From positions 310,001 through 374,000 of the forward strand of contig CAWZYM010000266.1 of NCBI GenBank assembly GCA_963966185.1: a stretch of DNA of 64,000 nt, in the 5' to 3' direction. Below, piece by piece: positions 1 through 11,030 of this stretch. Source of the stretch: Rhabditoides inermis. Lineage: Eukaryota; Nematoda; Chromadorea; Rhabditida; Rhabditidae. The notes beneath the pieces were generated by a model. The model saw only the letters and a program-made list of their open reading frames with translations, did no database searches and was not told the origin of the DNA. Positions within the stretch are counted from its first letter, which is position 1; every line of letters begins with the position of its first letter. A program made the position numbers and the translations under genes.

Positions 1-1149
1 ATTGGGGCGACCCGAACACGCAGGCCTGGGCCACGCTGGTGAGTGCGCCTGTCCGAGTCAGTATCTTCCAAACAATGAATTTTACGGTTTTTAAGAGTTA
101 CAATAATGTGAAAAGAGAGATGGTAACAAGATACAATGAAACGTCTCTGAAAAGATATCTCTAACCACTTGGAACCACTTGGAACTAGTTGATTTTCTGC
201 TGTTCAGTGTCTCTACTTCACGCTGTTCGCCTATGCTGCATCGGCTATCTCGGCGGCGGTCGGCTACCGGCTGCACTGCATCCTGCCCCTCCGCGTCAAG
301 AACACACTACAGTGAGTAGCCCTCCAGTCAGTCGAGTGTGAATTGGTTTCACTGCGGTCAGTCTATTCGGAACCAACTCCGGAGTGTTTTAAAGGGATAG
401 AAAGGCATTTCCAAATGTTCGAGATTGTTCGGGAGTGGTTCGAGGGCAATCGGGAGTGTGTAGACTGGCCGCCACTTCAGCCCGTTCCGCTGGCCGCTGC
501 ACCTCGCGCCGTACCTCGTCTCCATTCCAGTCGTCTGGATCACGTTTCTCGTCTATCGACCCACGCAGGAAGATGTGACGCGGTTCCGAACGGTGCGCTA
601 CCGCTTGTTTCGGCAAAGTAGCGAACAGACCGACGACTGTTACAAATCAAAGTTATTGTAAATTAAAATACAATGACATACGGAAAAACTAGGAATTAAA
701 GTTGTACAAGATCATAGGCATCATAGGAGGAGCCGTCTCTGATGCTGCTGATCGGTGAAGACGCGTTTTTCGCCGCCCCGTATCGCTCGGATGTGTGGCT
801 GTTCTACGCGCTGCTCTGCTACCAGATGACCATATTCACCACCACTCTGGTCGTACTCGCGTCCGTCATACACCATCTACTCAAGGTGTGCGAAGAGTGT
901 GTGGTAGCTCGGGTTCGTTGGTTGTACGACTCGCTTCGTAGGACAGTCGCTACGGTATGAGCGCGCGCACAGCTACCCTGCAGAAGCGGCTGATGCGCAG
1001 GCTCGTACTGCAGGTGAAGTCATGGTCTCTCTCTCACTAGAGGCGGCTACGTTCTCTCTCTCTCTCTCTCACTATTTTTTTCTCGATTCTGGATTATCAT
1101 AGGTTCAGAGTTGCAAGTTATGTTTATTCTTTGTGATGACGAGGCTAAG

Positions 1150-1215
<66 letters not shown>

Positions 1216-2450
1216 CTCTCGAATCTTAATTATTGCAGGTTTAAAGTTTTTTCAAAGAGTTTTTTCTCTTCAAAGTCTCATGTCGATCAACACATAAGTG
1301 TGGTGTATGCTGTAACCATGTAATCACAGGTTATCTTCCCGGTGTGCACAGTGATTGTACCGTACACCATCATCACCCTCTCAATGCTGACCAGACTGCC
1401 CGTCTTGGACTGTGAGTATGCAGACAAATGATACAAATTGTAGGTGTTCCGAGTAGACACACGCTCGAAATTGAATACACAAGTCATCACTAACACTACA
1501 TTTCAATTGAAAAAGTTCACAACACCTATTTGATCGTTGTGATAGAAACACAATAGAAAATTATGCATGTTTTCGAGAGCACTAGGAGACCAGAAATGTC
1601 AAAGTCGAAATTCAACTTGTCTGACTGGAGCGAAAAGATTCATCAGTCTCTTCGAACTACTTTCAAAATGCCTTGCAAAAACGCTTTCTCACTTGCCTTC
1701 CAACTACTTCCAACTACCTCCTAAGTGCACCTAACCACTTCAAACGCGATTGCTCTCCAACTACTTCGAACCACACTTCCGAATCGGTTTCCGAACAGAC
1801 TGACGCCTTGAACTTTAATGTGTGTATTGCAGTCAGCGGGGTGATGTTCTGTCCGGCGATCTCGATCCACGCCATCTCGAACACGGTGATGCTGATCGCC
1901 AGCTCGGCCACCTACAAGCAACACTTCGTGCACATGCTCAGCCGCCTGGGCTGTCTCGGCGTCAATGTACGTGACAAAGTATAGGTTCGACAACGAGTAA
2001 TTTTCTTTTCTTTTTTTTCGGAGAAAGTCTGATCATAGTGAACAATGCCTGTCAGTTTCGGGTCCGTAACCAACAAGAGTCAGCTATACCAACACAGTTT
2101 CGACAGGTTGAATTCATGGCGATCGTGATTGATGGTGCTGGTGGGCGCGTGGTGGAACGGTCGTTTTTTTATTGTTGGTATTGCGTTTATCTCACTACTC
2201 ATAGAGAGTAACAAGGATATAGCCTACCAATTGTTCTCAGCCGAAAACAAGACAGAGCCTTGGATTATAACGACTGTGACGTTGGCATCATCTTTCCACG
2301 AAAGTGAATTTCACACTGTTGCAGCGCATCTCAGCGGGCATCGGCACCGTGTCGTGGACCACGCACCGCTCGCGTTTCAGCATCAGCCGCGGCGGCTCGG
2401 CGGTCGGCGACGGCAGAAACGGGGCGTGTCCACACGCCGCCGCCATCTGA
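1..2450 (+). CDS. Serpentine chemoreceptor, srh/str-like 7TM, 5' truncated by window edge
   Basis: Nematode-type chemosensory G-protein coupled receptor, expected in the ciliary or plasma membrane of sensory neurons. Exons I can support: <1-38, 208-311, 481 to about 590 or 617, about 727-885, about 962-1013, 1330-1411, 1833-1966, 2325-2450 (TGA). Seen in translation: a membrane helix starting CLYFTLFAYAAS, a helix PYLVSIPVVWITFLVY, a helix with CYQMTIFTTTLVVLAS, then TATLQKRLMRRLVLQ before helix VIFPVCTVIVPYTIITLS and a last helix HAISNTVMLIASSATYKQ; the LQKR..RRLVLQ block before TM6 and the H-containing TM7 are typical of the srh group. The C-terminal tail is short and Ser/Arg/Gly-rich. The joints around 590-727 and 885-962 are uncertain because more than one GT/AG pair is possible. 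The N-terminus (start, TM1) lies outside the window. Family assignment is from motif recognition only. Confidence 0.8.
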
Positions 2451-2887
2451 TACGTCTACGTGTGACGACAACTAGGGCATCTGATACCTGATATTTGATA
2501 TGCCTATGATAACATCTATATGAATCTATATTATATATTACACGACTTGTTTTCTCCGCACAGTATTCTATTGAATCGGTGTGGGAGGGACACACTTTCC
2601 GTTTACTACAAGGCACGCGTGAAACGCGTCACACTGTCCGTGAATGGTGGAGGAGCGGCAGTACTCATTACTTATTAGCTGCTATGGTTCTAGACAAAAG
2701 TCTACATGTGATAAACCAGTTTTTAGACAGTTTGAGAGATAATTTCACTGATCACATCGCGATTGACATAATTTCGGTAAAAATCCAAGCGCGCCGTCAT
2801 TTGCCTTCTCATTAGACTGGTAACTAGGGCAAATAAAAGAGGTCCGGCCTGTCGCGCGGAGGACATTCCGTCGTCGTCGTTCTCGAA
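2451..2887. other. Intergenic: 3' flank of receptor and promoter of kinase
   Basis: No gene seen. AT-rich stretch near 2500-2540, an AATAAA at 2832, and a CTGCTCCTTCTG-type pyrimidine tract which actually lies in the first kinase intron just downstream (2927-3001). Confidence 0.4.
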
Positions 2888-4068
2888 ATGGCTGCTGAAC
2901 TCGTGCAGATCCAGCCTGGCACCCAGGTCCGCCCCTGCTCCCCTTCTGCTCCTGCTCCTTCTGCTCCTCCTCCCTCCTCCTTCTGACGCCGCCGCTTGCA
3001 GGTCGATCGCTGGATGATCGACAAGAAGCTGGGAGAGGGAGGATTCGGTGCCGTCTACAAGTGTTCCGACCCCACTGGCCAGTACGCCCTCAAGGTTGAG
3101 GGATGCAACGAGCAGATCCAGGTACTTTGGGAATCCCGGAAGTACTGTAGTCTACCGTATTGTTGTAGGTGCTGAAACTGGAGGTGGTTGTGTTGTCCGA
3201 GCTGGGAAAGAAAGGCGGACGTCACTTCTGCAAGATCGAGGACAAAGGACGCTTCGGAAGCTTCAACTATGTCGTCATGACCCTCGTCGGAAAGTCTCTT
3301 CAGGTACTGTACTGTACCGTACTCGCTGCTCTTACCGTGTAGGTTGTAGGATCTTCGCAAGGCGGGTACGGGCGAGCATCTGTCGATGGGATCTGCGATC
3401 GGAGTGGGAATCCAGGCTCTGGAAGCTCTGGAGGATCTGCACAACATCGGATACCTGCACAGGGATGTGAAGCCCGGAAACTACACGGTCGGCCGTCAGG
3501 AGCTGAACGAGCTTCGCAAGGTGTACGTGCTCGACTTCGGAATGTGCCGCAAGTTCACCAACGACACTGGCGTGATCCGCAAGCCGCGCGCGGCCGCCGG
3601 CTTCCGCGGAACTGTCCGCTACGCGCCCATCTCCTGCCATCTGCAGAGGGAGCTGTGTCGCAAGGACGACGTCGAGACATGGGTCTACATGCAGGTCGAG
3701 CTCACGGTCGGAGCCCTCCCCTGGAAGAACGTCCAGGACATGAACCAGGTACGGTAGACATTAGGTATACGGTAGACTACAGTACCCTTGCAGGTGGGAG
3801 AGTACAAGAAGCGCTGCCACCAGATGCCTGGACTGAATGAGCTGTTCAACGGATGTCCCAAGGAGCTGATCGGAATCACTCAGCAGCTCGATGCCCTCAA
3901 GGTACTCTTCCTTCTCCCCCTCCTCTCTTTCTCTTATCTGCTCCATTTCAGTTCTACGACGCTCCTCCGTACGCTCAGATCTACGCTCAGATGCGTCAGG
4001 CGTTCACTTCGATGGGCGTTCAGGAGTTCCCTTACGACTGGGAGAAGCCCGGAGGCGGCGTCTTCTAA
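2888..4068 (+). CDS. Casein kinase 1 / tau-tubulin-kinase-like protein kinase
   Basis: Serine/threonine kinase of the expanded nematode CK1/TTBK-like group, many members of which are sperm-enriched in Caenorhabditis (family knowledge). Six exons, all phase 0: 2888-2926, 3002-3121, 3169-3303, 3350-3748, 3794-3901, 3952-4068, giving 305 residues. Catalytic features are intact: Gly-rich loop GEGGFGAVY (residues 24-32), ATP-anchoring Lys44 in YALK, catalytic loop HRDVKPGN (135-142), and LDFGMCRKF with metal-binding Asp160. The segment RYAPISCHLQRELCRKDDVE is the family signature of worm TTBK-like kinases. The protein is essentially the kinase domain with a 13-residue N-terminal extension and a short Gly/Pro-rich end, so there is no regulatory tail. 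Introns are 43-75 nt and contain TACCGTA/TACTGTA motifs. Confidence 0.93.
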
Positions 4069-4163
4069 ATAACCCTTTGACCAAAGCACCACACTGTCCC
4101 CTATCATCTTTAGAATCGTTGAACGATCACGCCCGCATTATGTAAACACCAACGATGTGTTCG

Positions 4164-4169
4164 AATAAA
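4164..4169 (+). terminator. Poly(A) signal AATAAA of kinase gene
   Basis: AATAAA 96 nt after the kinase stop codon, followed by T-rich sequence; the usual nematode position for a 3' end. Confidence 0.6.
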
Positions 4170-5218
4170 AATTTGATGGCATGTTTTCTAAGGGGATTTT
4201 ATTTTATTTAAAGTGACAATTTCACTTAAAAATGATATTATACTGATAAAAAGTTGATGGAAACATGAAATAACATCTACTAAACCTGAAAACTAGAACT
4301 TTTTTCATGATTTTAAACTATTTTTTGACCCAAAAAATAGTTGATTTTAAATGCTTTATGGGTAAAAAGTGAGGTTACATCACAGCTGAGTGTCTAAAAC
4401 GTCTTGAATGACGGGAATTTTGAAATAAAATTTTGATATGAAATTCAGTTTCTAGCACAAACTCAAGTCGTAGAAGCCGATAAACATATCTTTATGTGAT
4501 ATGCATCTCGAGTTCAATAGTTATAGCCAGAATTTGTAAAGCGCGCCAATTCAAAATTCAAAAATTTTACCGATTGCGGATCAATAAAATTGTCACTTTA
4601 ATGTCTATTAGAGAAACATCACAGTCGTTTCGAGAAAGTTCTCAAATTGAACATACTTTTAACAAGTGAGAGCGCTACCACTAAAAAGAACTGTGAACGT
4701 GTGATGAAATTCACACTGTTTAAGACTTCAGGGTGCTGTAGAACTATTGGACAACATAATGTGAAATGTTGAGCTGAATGCAAACGGAATACGTGTGGAA
4801 GCAGTTCAGAAAGAGATATCATGTGAATTGTTTCAAATCGAACAAATGAAAAGTCGGACAAATAATGAATTGAACGTGAGATGAAATTTCCGCTGTCTGT
4901 CTAATGATGTAGAACTAATGGAGACACACAACTTAATGTTTCTATGAACAAAAAAAAAACCAATCAACAAATTTTGTAGAACTCTCGAACTGTATCTGCA
5001 AAAATGCGAGATGAAAAAACTTTGCTAGTGTCTGTTCAATTATACACCGTGGTGTACTAGTGAGTGTTAGTGAGAAATGCGTTGTTGTGCACAATTATAC
5101 GGCACGTTTTGCGCTCGCTCACGCCCCGCTCCGTTGTTTGCGCGCTCTTCTTCTCTTCTGTTGTTGCTTTTGTTGTATGCGTGTCTCTCTTCATACACAT
5201 TTAACTTCGCAACCGCAG
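4170..5218. other. AT-rich intergenic region with a dispersed repeat
   Basis: No coding exon recognised. 4602-4800 is one copy of a dispersed repeat (see separate entry). About 5060-5218 is an open frame in phase with the next gene but composition changes at 5219, where an AG precedes ATG. Confidence 0.4.
4602..4800 (+). repeat. Dispersed repeat A, copy 1
   Basis: Shares long near-identical stretches with 6960-7200, for example GAACGTGTGATGAAATT, then GACTTCAGGGT, CTATTGGACAACATAATG and GTTGAGCTGAATGCAAACGG in the same order and spacing. A short left part also recurs at 16352-16400 (GCAAATGAGT then CACGAGATACATTAG). Non-coding, probably an old transposon fragment. Confidence 0.75.
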
Positions 5219-8200
5219 ATGTGGCTGGGCGTACGTGCGTGCGTGGCGCGCGCCTCGACAGCCCGCCTGTGCTCCTCCAAGCTCTCCAGCCTGCGCCTCG
5301 CTCCCCTCTTGTACACACCGACCTCGCCCCGCCAGCAGTACCGCTTCAACTCACAACAGCAAAGTGGCGAGCAGAAGGAGCAGGGCAAGACGCTCACCGG
5401 CGATGAGATCAGGGAGAAGCGTGAGTCGTCGCGTAACGGTTTTGTTCATTGTTAGTTTACCTTATATAAAAAAAGTTAGAGTGATATAATGATCTTGACA
5501 GAGCGTATGCGTCGGATGAAGGCTCTGGGCGCGTGCCTGATGGTGATGTGGCTCTCCACGCACGCCATCCTTCTCTACAAGTGAGTCGCCTAAGCGTTAT
5601 TCAAATCAAATCAATCAATCGTTTATCCGGAATCGTTATATCTGAATATGACAACACAATCATAATGATATGAAGCATACAGTAGTGCATAAGATGCTAG
5701 ATACATAGTAGGCTAACGCCGGGGAAAGACAGGTAGGCTGACGAGGTTAGTGGTGGGAAGACGATACTGGATCGATAATCATTCCTGGACCATTAGAGTA
5801 CTATTCTTGACGTGAAGAGCTCCGGGGTTTCCTTTGCTTCCATGCCAATTAGTATCTCCTCGCGCCATAGCTGCTTCCACATGAGGATACTTCCCGCCGC
5901 CTCACTGGTTACTCGGGAAGGATTCTTGTCGATGACCGAACATGCGGCGGCGGTGGGGCAAAATGAAGACTCGACCGCACGCCGCGGGGAAAAGAAGAAG
6001 AATAAGCGTTATTGTTTGCAAGTTTTGTCTTTTTCACTCTTGTGAAATATGTCTGTCGCATGTGGTTCTGGTAGTAGAAAGGAAGTGCACATAATAGGAA
6101 CTGCTGCTCGCACAGCAGCTTCATTAAAAGATGAGGGTATTTCTCGCAGTTCCATGTGCACGTCCTTTCTACTATCGTGGAATCGGTTGCGGTTGCCGTT
6201 TGTCGAAATAGTGTGAATCCCTACCGTCGTGAGACCAAACACACCACCTCTTATTCACGTCGGATCTCGACGAGAAGGAACCATCAACAGATACTTCACG
6301 CAGACTAAACCCGTTGTTTTTCATCTCCTTTGTTGTATGCTTGATATCGGCAGTATATCAATTCATTCCGTCGTGCAGGCGTCGTGACGAGTTCCGCGAG
6401 CTGAACGCCACTCTGCCGCCCATTCCCTGGCCGCAGTTCGTCGAGCAGTACGTACACACCGGGCAGGTCAGCCTCATTTTGGCTATAGTTTTTTGGGGGG
6501 GAGGGGGATGCGGAATGATGAACACTCATACCTATTAATTGCAATCCCAGCGACTGTGAGAACTTGGTGTTTGCTGGTTGGCTCGACTCGTGTGCCATAA
6601 AAATGCGTCAAGCGATCATGTTATGTATATTATTTTCACTAATAATATGATATGATTGTTTGATTGCATAGTCTTATCGCAGGCGAATCACACTCATCTG
6701 TACTCGCCTCCCCATTCATAGTTCAATCTGAACTCTGAACCATGCCCGTCTCGCAGGTGAAGACGATTATCTACCAGCCTAACTTCGAGGTGGGCAACGT
6801 CTACCTGCACTCGGCCAAGGAGCAGCAGATGAAGCGCGCCGTCGTCGAGATGGTACGCTGGTTCTGTTCAAAAGCTGTTCGAGTTTGTGACTAGCGATGA
6901 TTAAGTTTAGTGATTATAGTGGGCTCGCAAATGAGTCTCCTGCTTTTCACGAGATACATTAGGGTGGTTAGAGAAAGATCACAGTTCGTTCGATGAAAAT
7001 TTGAAATTGAACATATTCTTTTCAAGCGAGAGCGTTACCAGTACGCTAGCTAAGTGTGATGACAACTGAACAACTTTGCGAAAAAGAATTGTGAACGTGT
7101 GATGAAATTTTCACTGTCCAAGACTTCAGGGTACTGTAAAACTATTGGACAACATAATGTTTTTGACGAGAAATGTTGAGCTGAATGCAAACGGAATATA
7201 GTGATGAAAGTGAGGAAGTGATGAAAAGAAGATTAGTGAAGTGATTGAGTGATAGTCATTTATTTCTAATTGAAATAATGTGATAGGCGAAAAACAAAAA
7301 CTTGAGCGAACTCAACGAAAGCACAACCCACCGCGCTGACTTTGACTATAAACTTTGCAGTTCCAAATGGCGCCGGAGCGGTTCACGCGGCCGCCCGACG
7401 TGCGCTTCTTCTTCCACGGCGACGCCGACGCAATGCACAAGGTGGGGGGGGGGGAGACGGGCTACGGGGCTATACGCCATTCCCTCGTTCATTCTACAGG
7501 CCATTTTATACTCGCCGCAACGCGCGGTGCGGCATGCAACGGATTTGCGTTGCGTTGACTCTGAAACGCGCTCACGACTACGACAGTCTTTTTTTGCGAG
7601 TTTCGAATACTAACCATACACGTGTTTGTTCTCACAGTGAGTCGCGCGCTATCAGGGGAAAGAAATGGGAGTTAAGGACCGTTTATACTACACAACGCGT
7701 CAACTTGACGCGCTGCGTCAAGCGTCAAAGTTGACGCCTCGCGTCAAGAATTTTGACGCCCCGCGTCAAGAACTTTGACGCCCCTCGTCAAAATTTGACG
7801 CGAGGCGTCAAAAAAAACAAAGGAAAAGTGATGTCACTTTGACTCAGCGCGTCAAATTTTGACGCGGGGCGTCAAAGTTTTTGACGCGGGGCGTCAAAAT
7901 TCTTGACGCGAGGCGTCAACTTTGACGCTTGACGCAGCGCGTCAAGTTGACGCGTTGTGTAGTATAAACGGTCCTTTAGGGGCATCGTGTCTCGAGCCGG
8001 GCTGCAAGCAAAATAGACGGAAACCGGGGAAACTATTGCTGATGTGATGATCAGTTTTCAATTATATACGCTCTCTCTCTCTCTCTTCTTCTCCTGGGTT
8101 GTCTGCGTTCCTTCGAACTTCGCAGTTTACCTCACTCACTCTGTACCACGTCGTCGACGTTCTTCGGTCCCGTCTCCGTCGTGTGTCTAGCTATTATGTT

Positions 8201-8834
8201 CTACTATCTGCTTTCCTATCTACTTTGAAAACCCTCATTGTTGCAGGCGCTGTTGTCGGCGCAGAAGTGTGTGGCGGACGCCGGCGGCGAGTCTCACTCG
8301 GTCGAGTTCGAGATCGACCAGTTCCCCTCCTACAGGTCGATCGCTTTCCTTTTCACAAACTTCTATTGATGAAGAGATTGAGTGGGTACTGTAGTGTTGT
8401 TCAGAAGAATTACGTTGGTGTATTTCTGTAAATATTTTTCTTTATCATAGAATAGCAGGGGAAGTGCGCAACTGCTGGCTGCTGGGGCAAAATGAACTTT
8501 TCATGCATGAGCTGCATCAGTTTCTACAATGTGCACTTCCTTTCTGCTATCGTGCTGTAGTGTTGTTTAGTGGTTAAGAATGGTCTGGTTTGAGTGCTTG
8601 TATAATCAAACAAATCGAACATTTAAATTGGAATCTCACTGTTTCTCTCAGTGAATAGTTTAGGTTGTCATATTGTTTCTAATTGGTTCAATGATGGTAT
8701 GACATACACACGGTCAAACAATTTGTACATTGGTTTTGCGCATCTCCACTCCATTATTTTACATTCTCTGTTTCAGGGAGCTCTCTTTCATCATCATCAG
8801 CACGATTTTTGTCGGCGCGTGTCTCATGAAATAG
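5219..8834 (+). CDS. Paraplegin-like protein reduced to FtsH_ext domain (no AAA or protease domain)
   Basis: Mitochondrial inner-membrane protein related to the N-terminal half of the m-AAA protease subunit paraplegin (SPG7). Exons 5219-5420, 5502-5580, 6379-6466, 6757-6852, 7361-7441, 8247-8335, 8777-8834 join in frame to 230 residues. Order: Arg/Ser-rich presequence (MWLGVRACVARASTARL, 1-60), hydrophobic TM1 (about 74-93, GACLMVMWLSTHAILLY), FtsH_ext core with FVEQYVHTGQVKTIIYQP and NVYLHS, then TM2 (about 213-229, LSFIIISTIFVGACLM), then Lys and stop. A normal m-AAA subunit would continue with an AAA+ ATPase and an HExxH peptidase domain; neither follows. ATG 5219 was chosen because it follows an AG acceptor and begins a presequence. 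It may be a regulatory partner of m-AAA hexamers or a truncated duplicate; the domain call is firm, the role is inference. Confidence 0.82.
5596..6005 (+). repeat. Dispersed repeat B, copy 1 (intron of paraplegin-like gene)
   Basis: Matches 45115-45525 over its length: GTTTATCCGG, GGGGAAAGACAG, ACGAGGTTAGTGG, CCATTAGAGTACAT-like, AGTATCTCCTCGCGC, TGCTTCCACATGAG, GGAAGGATTCTTGTCGATG, then AAAATGAAGAC and CGACCGCACGCCG in the same order. No coding capacity seen. Confidence 0.85.
6071..6178. repeat. Fold-back element, family C, copy 1
   Basis: Inverted arms of about 35 bp: GTAGTAGAAAGGAAGTGCAC on the left is answered by GTGCACGTCCTTTCTACTAT on the right. The same arm consensus (GATAGYAGAAAGGAAGTGCA) bounds another element at 8447-8555 in a later intron of the same gene. 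MITE-like. Confidence 0.75.
6925..7205 (+). repeat. Dispersed repeat A, copy 2
   Basis: Lies in intron 4 of the paraplegin-like gene; aligns with 4602-4800 and, at its left end, with 16352-16400. Confidence 0.75.
7675..7975. mobile_element. Near-perfect palindromic MITE, PIF/Harbinger-like TSD
   Basis: A 301-bp element whose two halves are inverted copies of each other: it opens AGGACCGTTTATACTACACA and closes with the exact complement. TTA flanks both sides (7672-7674 and 7976-7978), the 3-bp target duplication of PIF/Harbinger elements. Both arms consist of short repeats of GCGTCAA/TTGACGC, so the arms are themselves tandem arrays. The centre is a short A-rich spacer. It sits in intron 5 of the paraplegin-like gene. 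Confidence 0.9.
8447..8555. repeat. Fold-back element, family C, copy 2
   Basis: Left arm ATAGAATAGCAGGGGAAGTG and right arm CACTTCCTTTCTGCTATCGT are inverted repeats matching those at 6071-6178. The loop contains an internal GCATGCATGAGCTGCA-type palindrome. Confidence 0.7.
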
Positions 8835-9079
8835 TTTTTTTTTTTAAATTCCATTTCAAATTGCTCTATCATTCTGCCACGACTATTAGGATTTACCGAT
8901 TACCGAGAAGACTAGAGAAAGTTGTTTTGTTATTTATTGTACAGATAAAATTTTGTTATCAAGCACATTCAACGCCGCACAATTAACGCGTTTATTACGA
9001 GACCATTTAACCGAATTCCGTTTTGTTTAATGTATGTACAAGTTTTTAAGTATGTAAGTGTAAGTCGTAATCTGCCGCG

Positions 9080-10151
9080 CTACTTGTGAATCTCCTGCGT
9101 CTTTGTGGTTGTGAAGGCGATCTCGTCGCTGGGTGCTTTGGCGCTCTTGCTTGTCTCTCGACTGTGGTTGCTCTTGCTCTCCAACTCGTCCAAATCGATG
9201 TCGTCTCCCAGCACATCGTAGTCGTTCTTCTTGCTCTCCTTCTTGGAACAGTCCACCGCTCGCGCGTCGCTCCGCATCAGAATCGACTCGATGTTTTTCT
9301 TGGATTTGGTGGACATACTCATCAGAATCGACTCGATGTTATTCTTGGACACGTGAGACACAGACGTCTCCTCACTCTTCTTTGTTCTAGGAGTGACAGA
9401 GGGCACAGACGCTTCCCTCTCCTTCCTATCTGTTTCGGCGCTCTTCGATCCACTCTTCTTCTTCTTTTTCTTCTCCAGTTCTTCTCTCGACAGCGACACT
9501 CGCTTTCCCTTTTGATCTTCTGCCGAATTCTGAAACGACAAACTGTACACTACCGTAACCCATCTACAACACCTTCTCTGCCGATGTCGTTTTCTTGTTG
9601 CCCTCGACGGTGTGTTGTGTGCTCTGCACCTCCTGAAGAGTACGGTAGACTACCGTAACCCGAATTCCACCCTACCGTATGCATGGACGAGGCGACGGGA
9701 TCGACCTCGTCGGGTCGCAGTCCGGGTATGGCGTTGCGCGGGAGATGGAAGGCGGGTGGCTGTTGGAAGGACGCGTCGACAGTGTGCAGTGTGAGCAGGC
9801 GGCTGTCGGCCGGCAGCGACTGTTCTTCTGTCCGCGGCTGCGTCGACTCTGGCGGCTGCGAGCGCTGGTGCGCCGAGCGCTCCGGCGGCGCGCGTTTCTG
9901 AAGTGGGATGAGAGGAAAAGAGAGAAAGAGAGGGGGGCGTGAAAAGAGATATGGTCGATACCTTCCTTCGGCAACAGCTCTTCTCACCGCTTCCTTCGTC
10001 GCTCTTGAAGATCGACCCGCCGCATCCAGAGAGCAGCGGTGCGAGGAGCACTTCAAAGCGATACCGTACACCTAACCGAGTACTGTAGCGCACCCATGGC
10101 GACGAGCGTGTAGTGTGGCAACAGCGCGATCAGCCACGCGACACACTCCAT
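9080..10151 (-). CDS. Unrecognised small membrane protein with long basic, disordered tail
   Basis: Five exons on the minus strand, 10151-10094, 10050-9962, 9897-9676, 9632-9573, 9529-9080, join in frame to 292 residues. Residues about 5-38 are hydrophobic (AWLIALLPHYTLVAM then VLLAPLLSGCGG), suggesting a signal anchor; the rest is Ser/Lys/Glu-rich and low in order. A short motif KKNIESILM / KNNIESILM occurs twice about 13 residues apart near residues 210-230, and a Lys run EELEKKKKKK precedes it. I recognise no family. The four C-terminal exons are well supported by phase and acceptors; the first exon and its 43-nt intron (weak acceptor TTTGAAG) are less certain. It is convergent with the paraplegin-like gene (246 bp between stops). 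Confidence 0.6.
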
Positions 10152-11030
10152 CGACTACTCGGCGACTGTGCGGAACAAGGTTGAGAGTCTTTGGCACCAC
10201 ACAGGCGACAGAGAAGTGGGAGGGCTACCTGCAGCAGTCGACCGCCCGGTGCGCGCACGCGAGAGAACAGTGCCGGCAGCTGGCACGGAAAATGACCACC
10301 GAAATGGCAAGTCGAAAAATATACATGCTAAAAAAGACTTTGCAGAAGACGCACTGACCACATAAACAAAATAGAGAAAGATATATTATCGAATCGAACT
10401 AACGAATAATGTCGTTAGGGCCACACCGTCGGATTCGAACCAAATTAATAGGATATCTTCGTTATAACTAACCTAGGACCTTAACCTTAAACATCGAATC
10501 GTGGTGTTATGATTTTCTTAACGAACAATGCGTTTCAGGTACGAAAACGTACAGAGTTTTTTTTCGGGTCCGTCAGTGATCCCAGGTGAGCTGTTCGAAA
10601 AGACAAACAGACAGACTCTGGCTGCATCATTTCTGAGTGAGTGCAACTATTCACACATGTTTTTGGTTAGAAATAGGGCAGTCTGGAGAGTAGGTCAACA
10701 CCGTTTGTTCAGCTACCTTGAGACATTTACGCCGGAGGAGCGGCTGGTAAAGAACAACGAGTTCGCAGTCGTCTTCAGACCCCTCAGCCAGCTCGATCCT
10801 CACCGACGGTAGCTCAGCACCATACATGAACATGTTAGACGTGCTTGCTGTCATCGCCACTGTCACTATTACAATACTGAAATACTGTTGTCGCATTCTC
10901 GGTTAGGGCAGTCTTGAGATTGTGTTTGTTCTAGGAGGCCAAGAATTGTATATTGTGTTGTATTGCAAGAACAATTTCACTTTTAATGCGACAAGAATGT
11001 TGCGAGGATTGCAATGAGAGCTATCTCCAT
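10152..11030. other. Gap between minus-strand genes with unassigned open frames
   Basis: A plus-strand frame 10528-10812 (94 aa) and a minus-strand frame 10896-10651 overlap. The minus frame begins MRQQYFSIVIVTVAMTASTS, which could be either the fourth membrane helix of the channel gene upstream or a signal peptide of another gene. A plus-strand helix-like frame (KWEGYLQQSTARCAHARE) lies at about 10210-10300. I cannot decide between them. Confidence 0.3.

Noticed and set aside
10420..10445. Minus-strand GGTTCGAATCC as a tRNA gene
   Set aside because: A perfect B box but the T stem and acceptor do not pair and the A box is weak; at most a relic.
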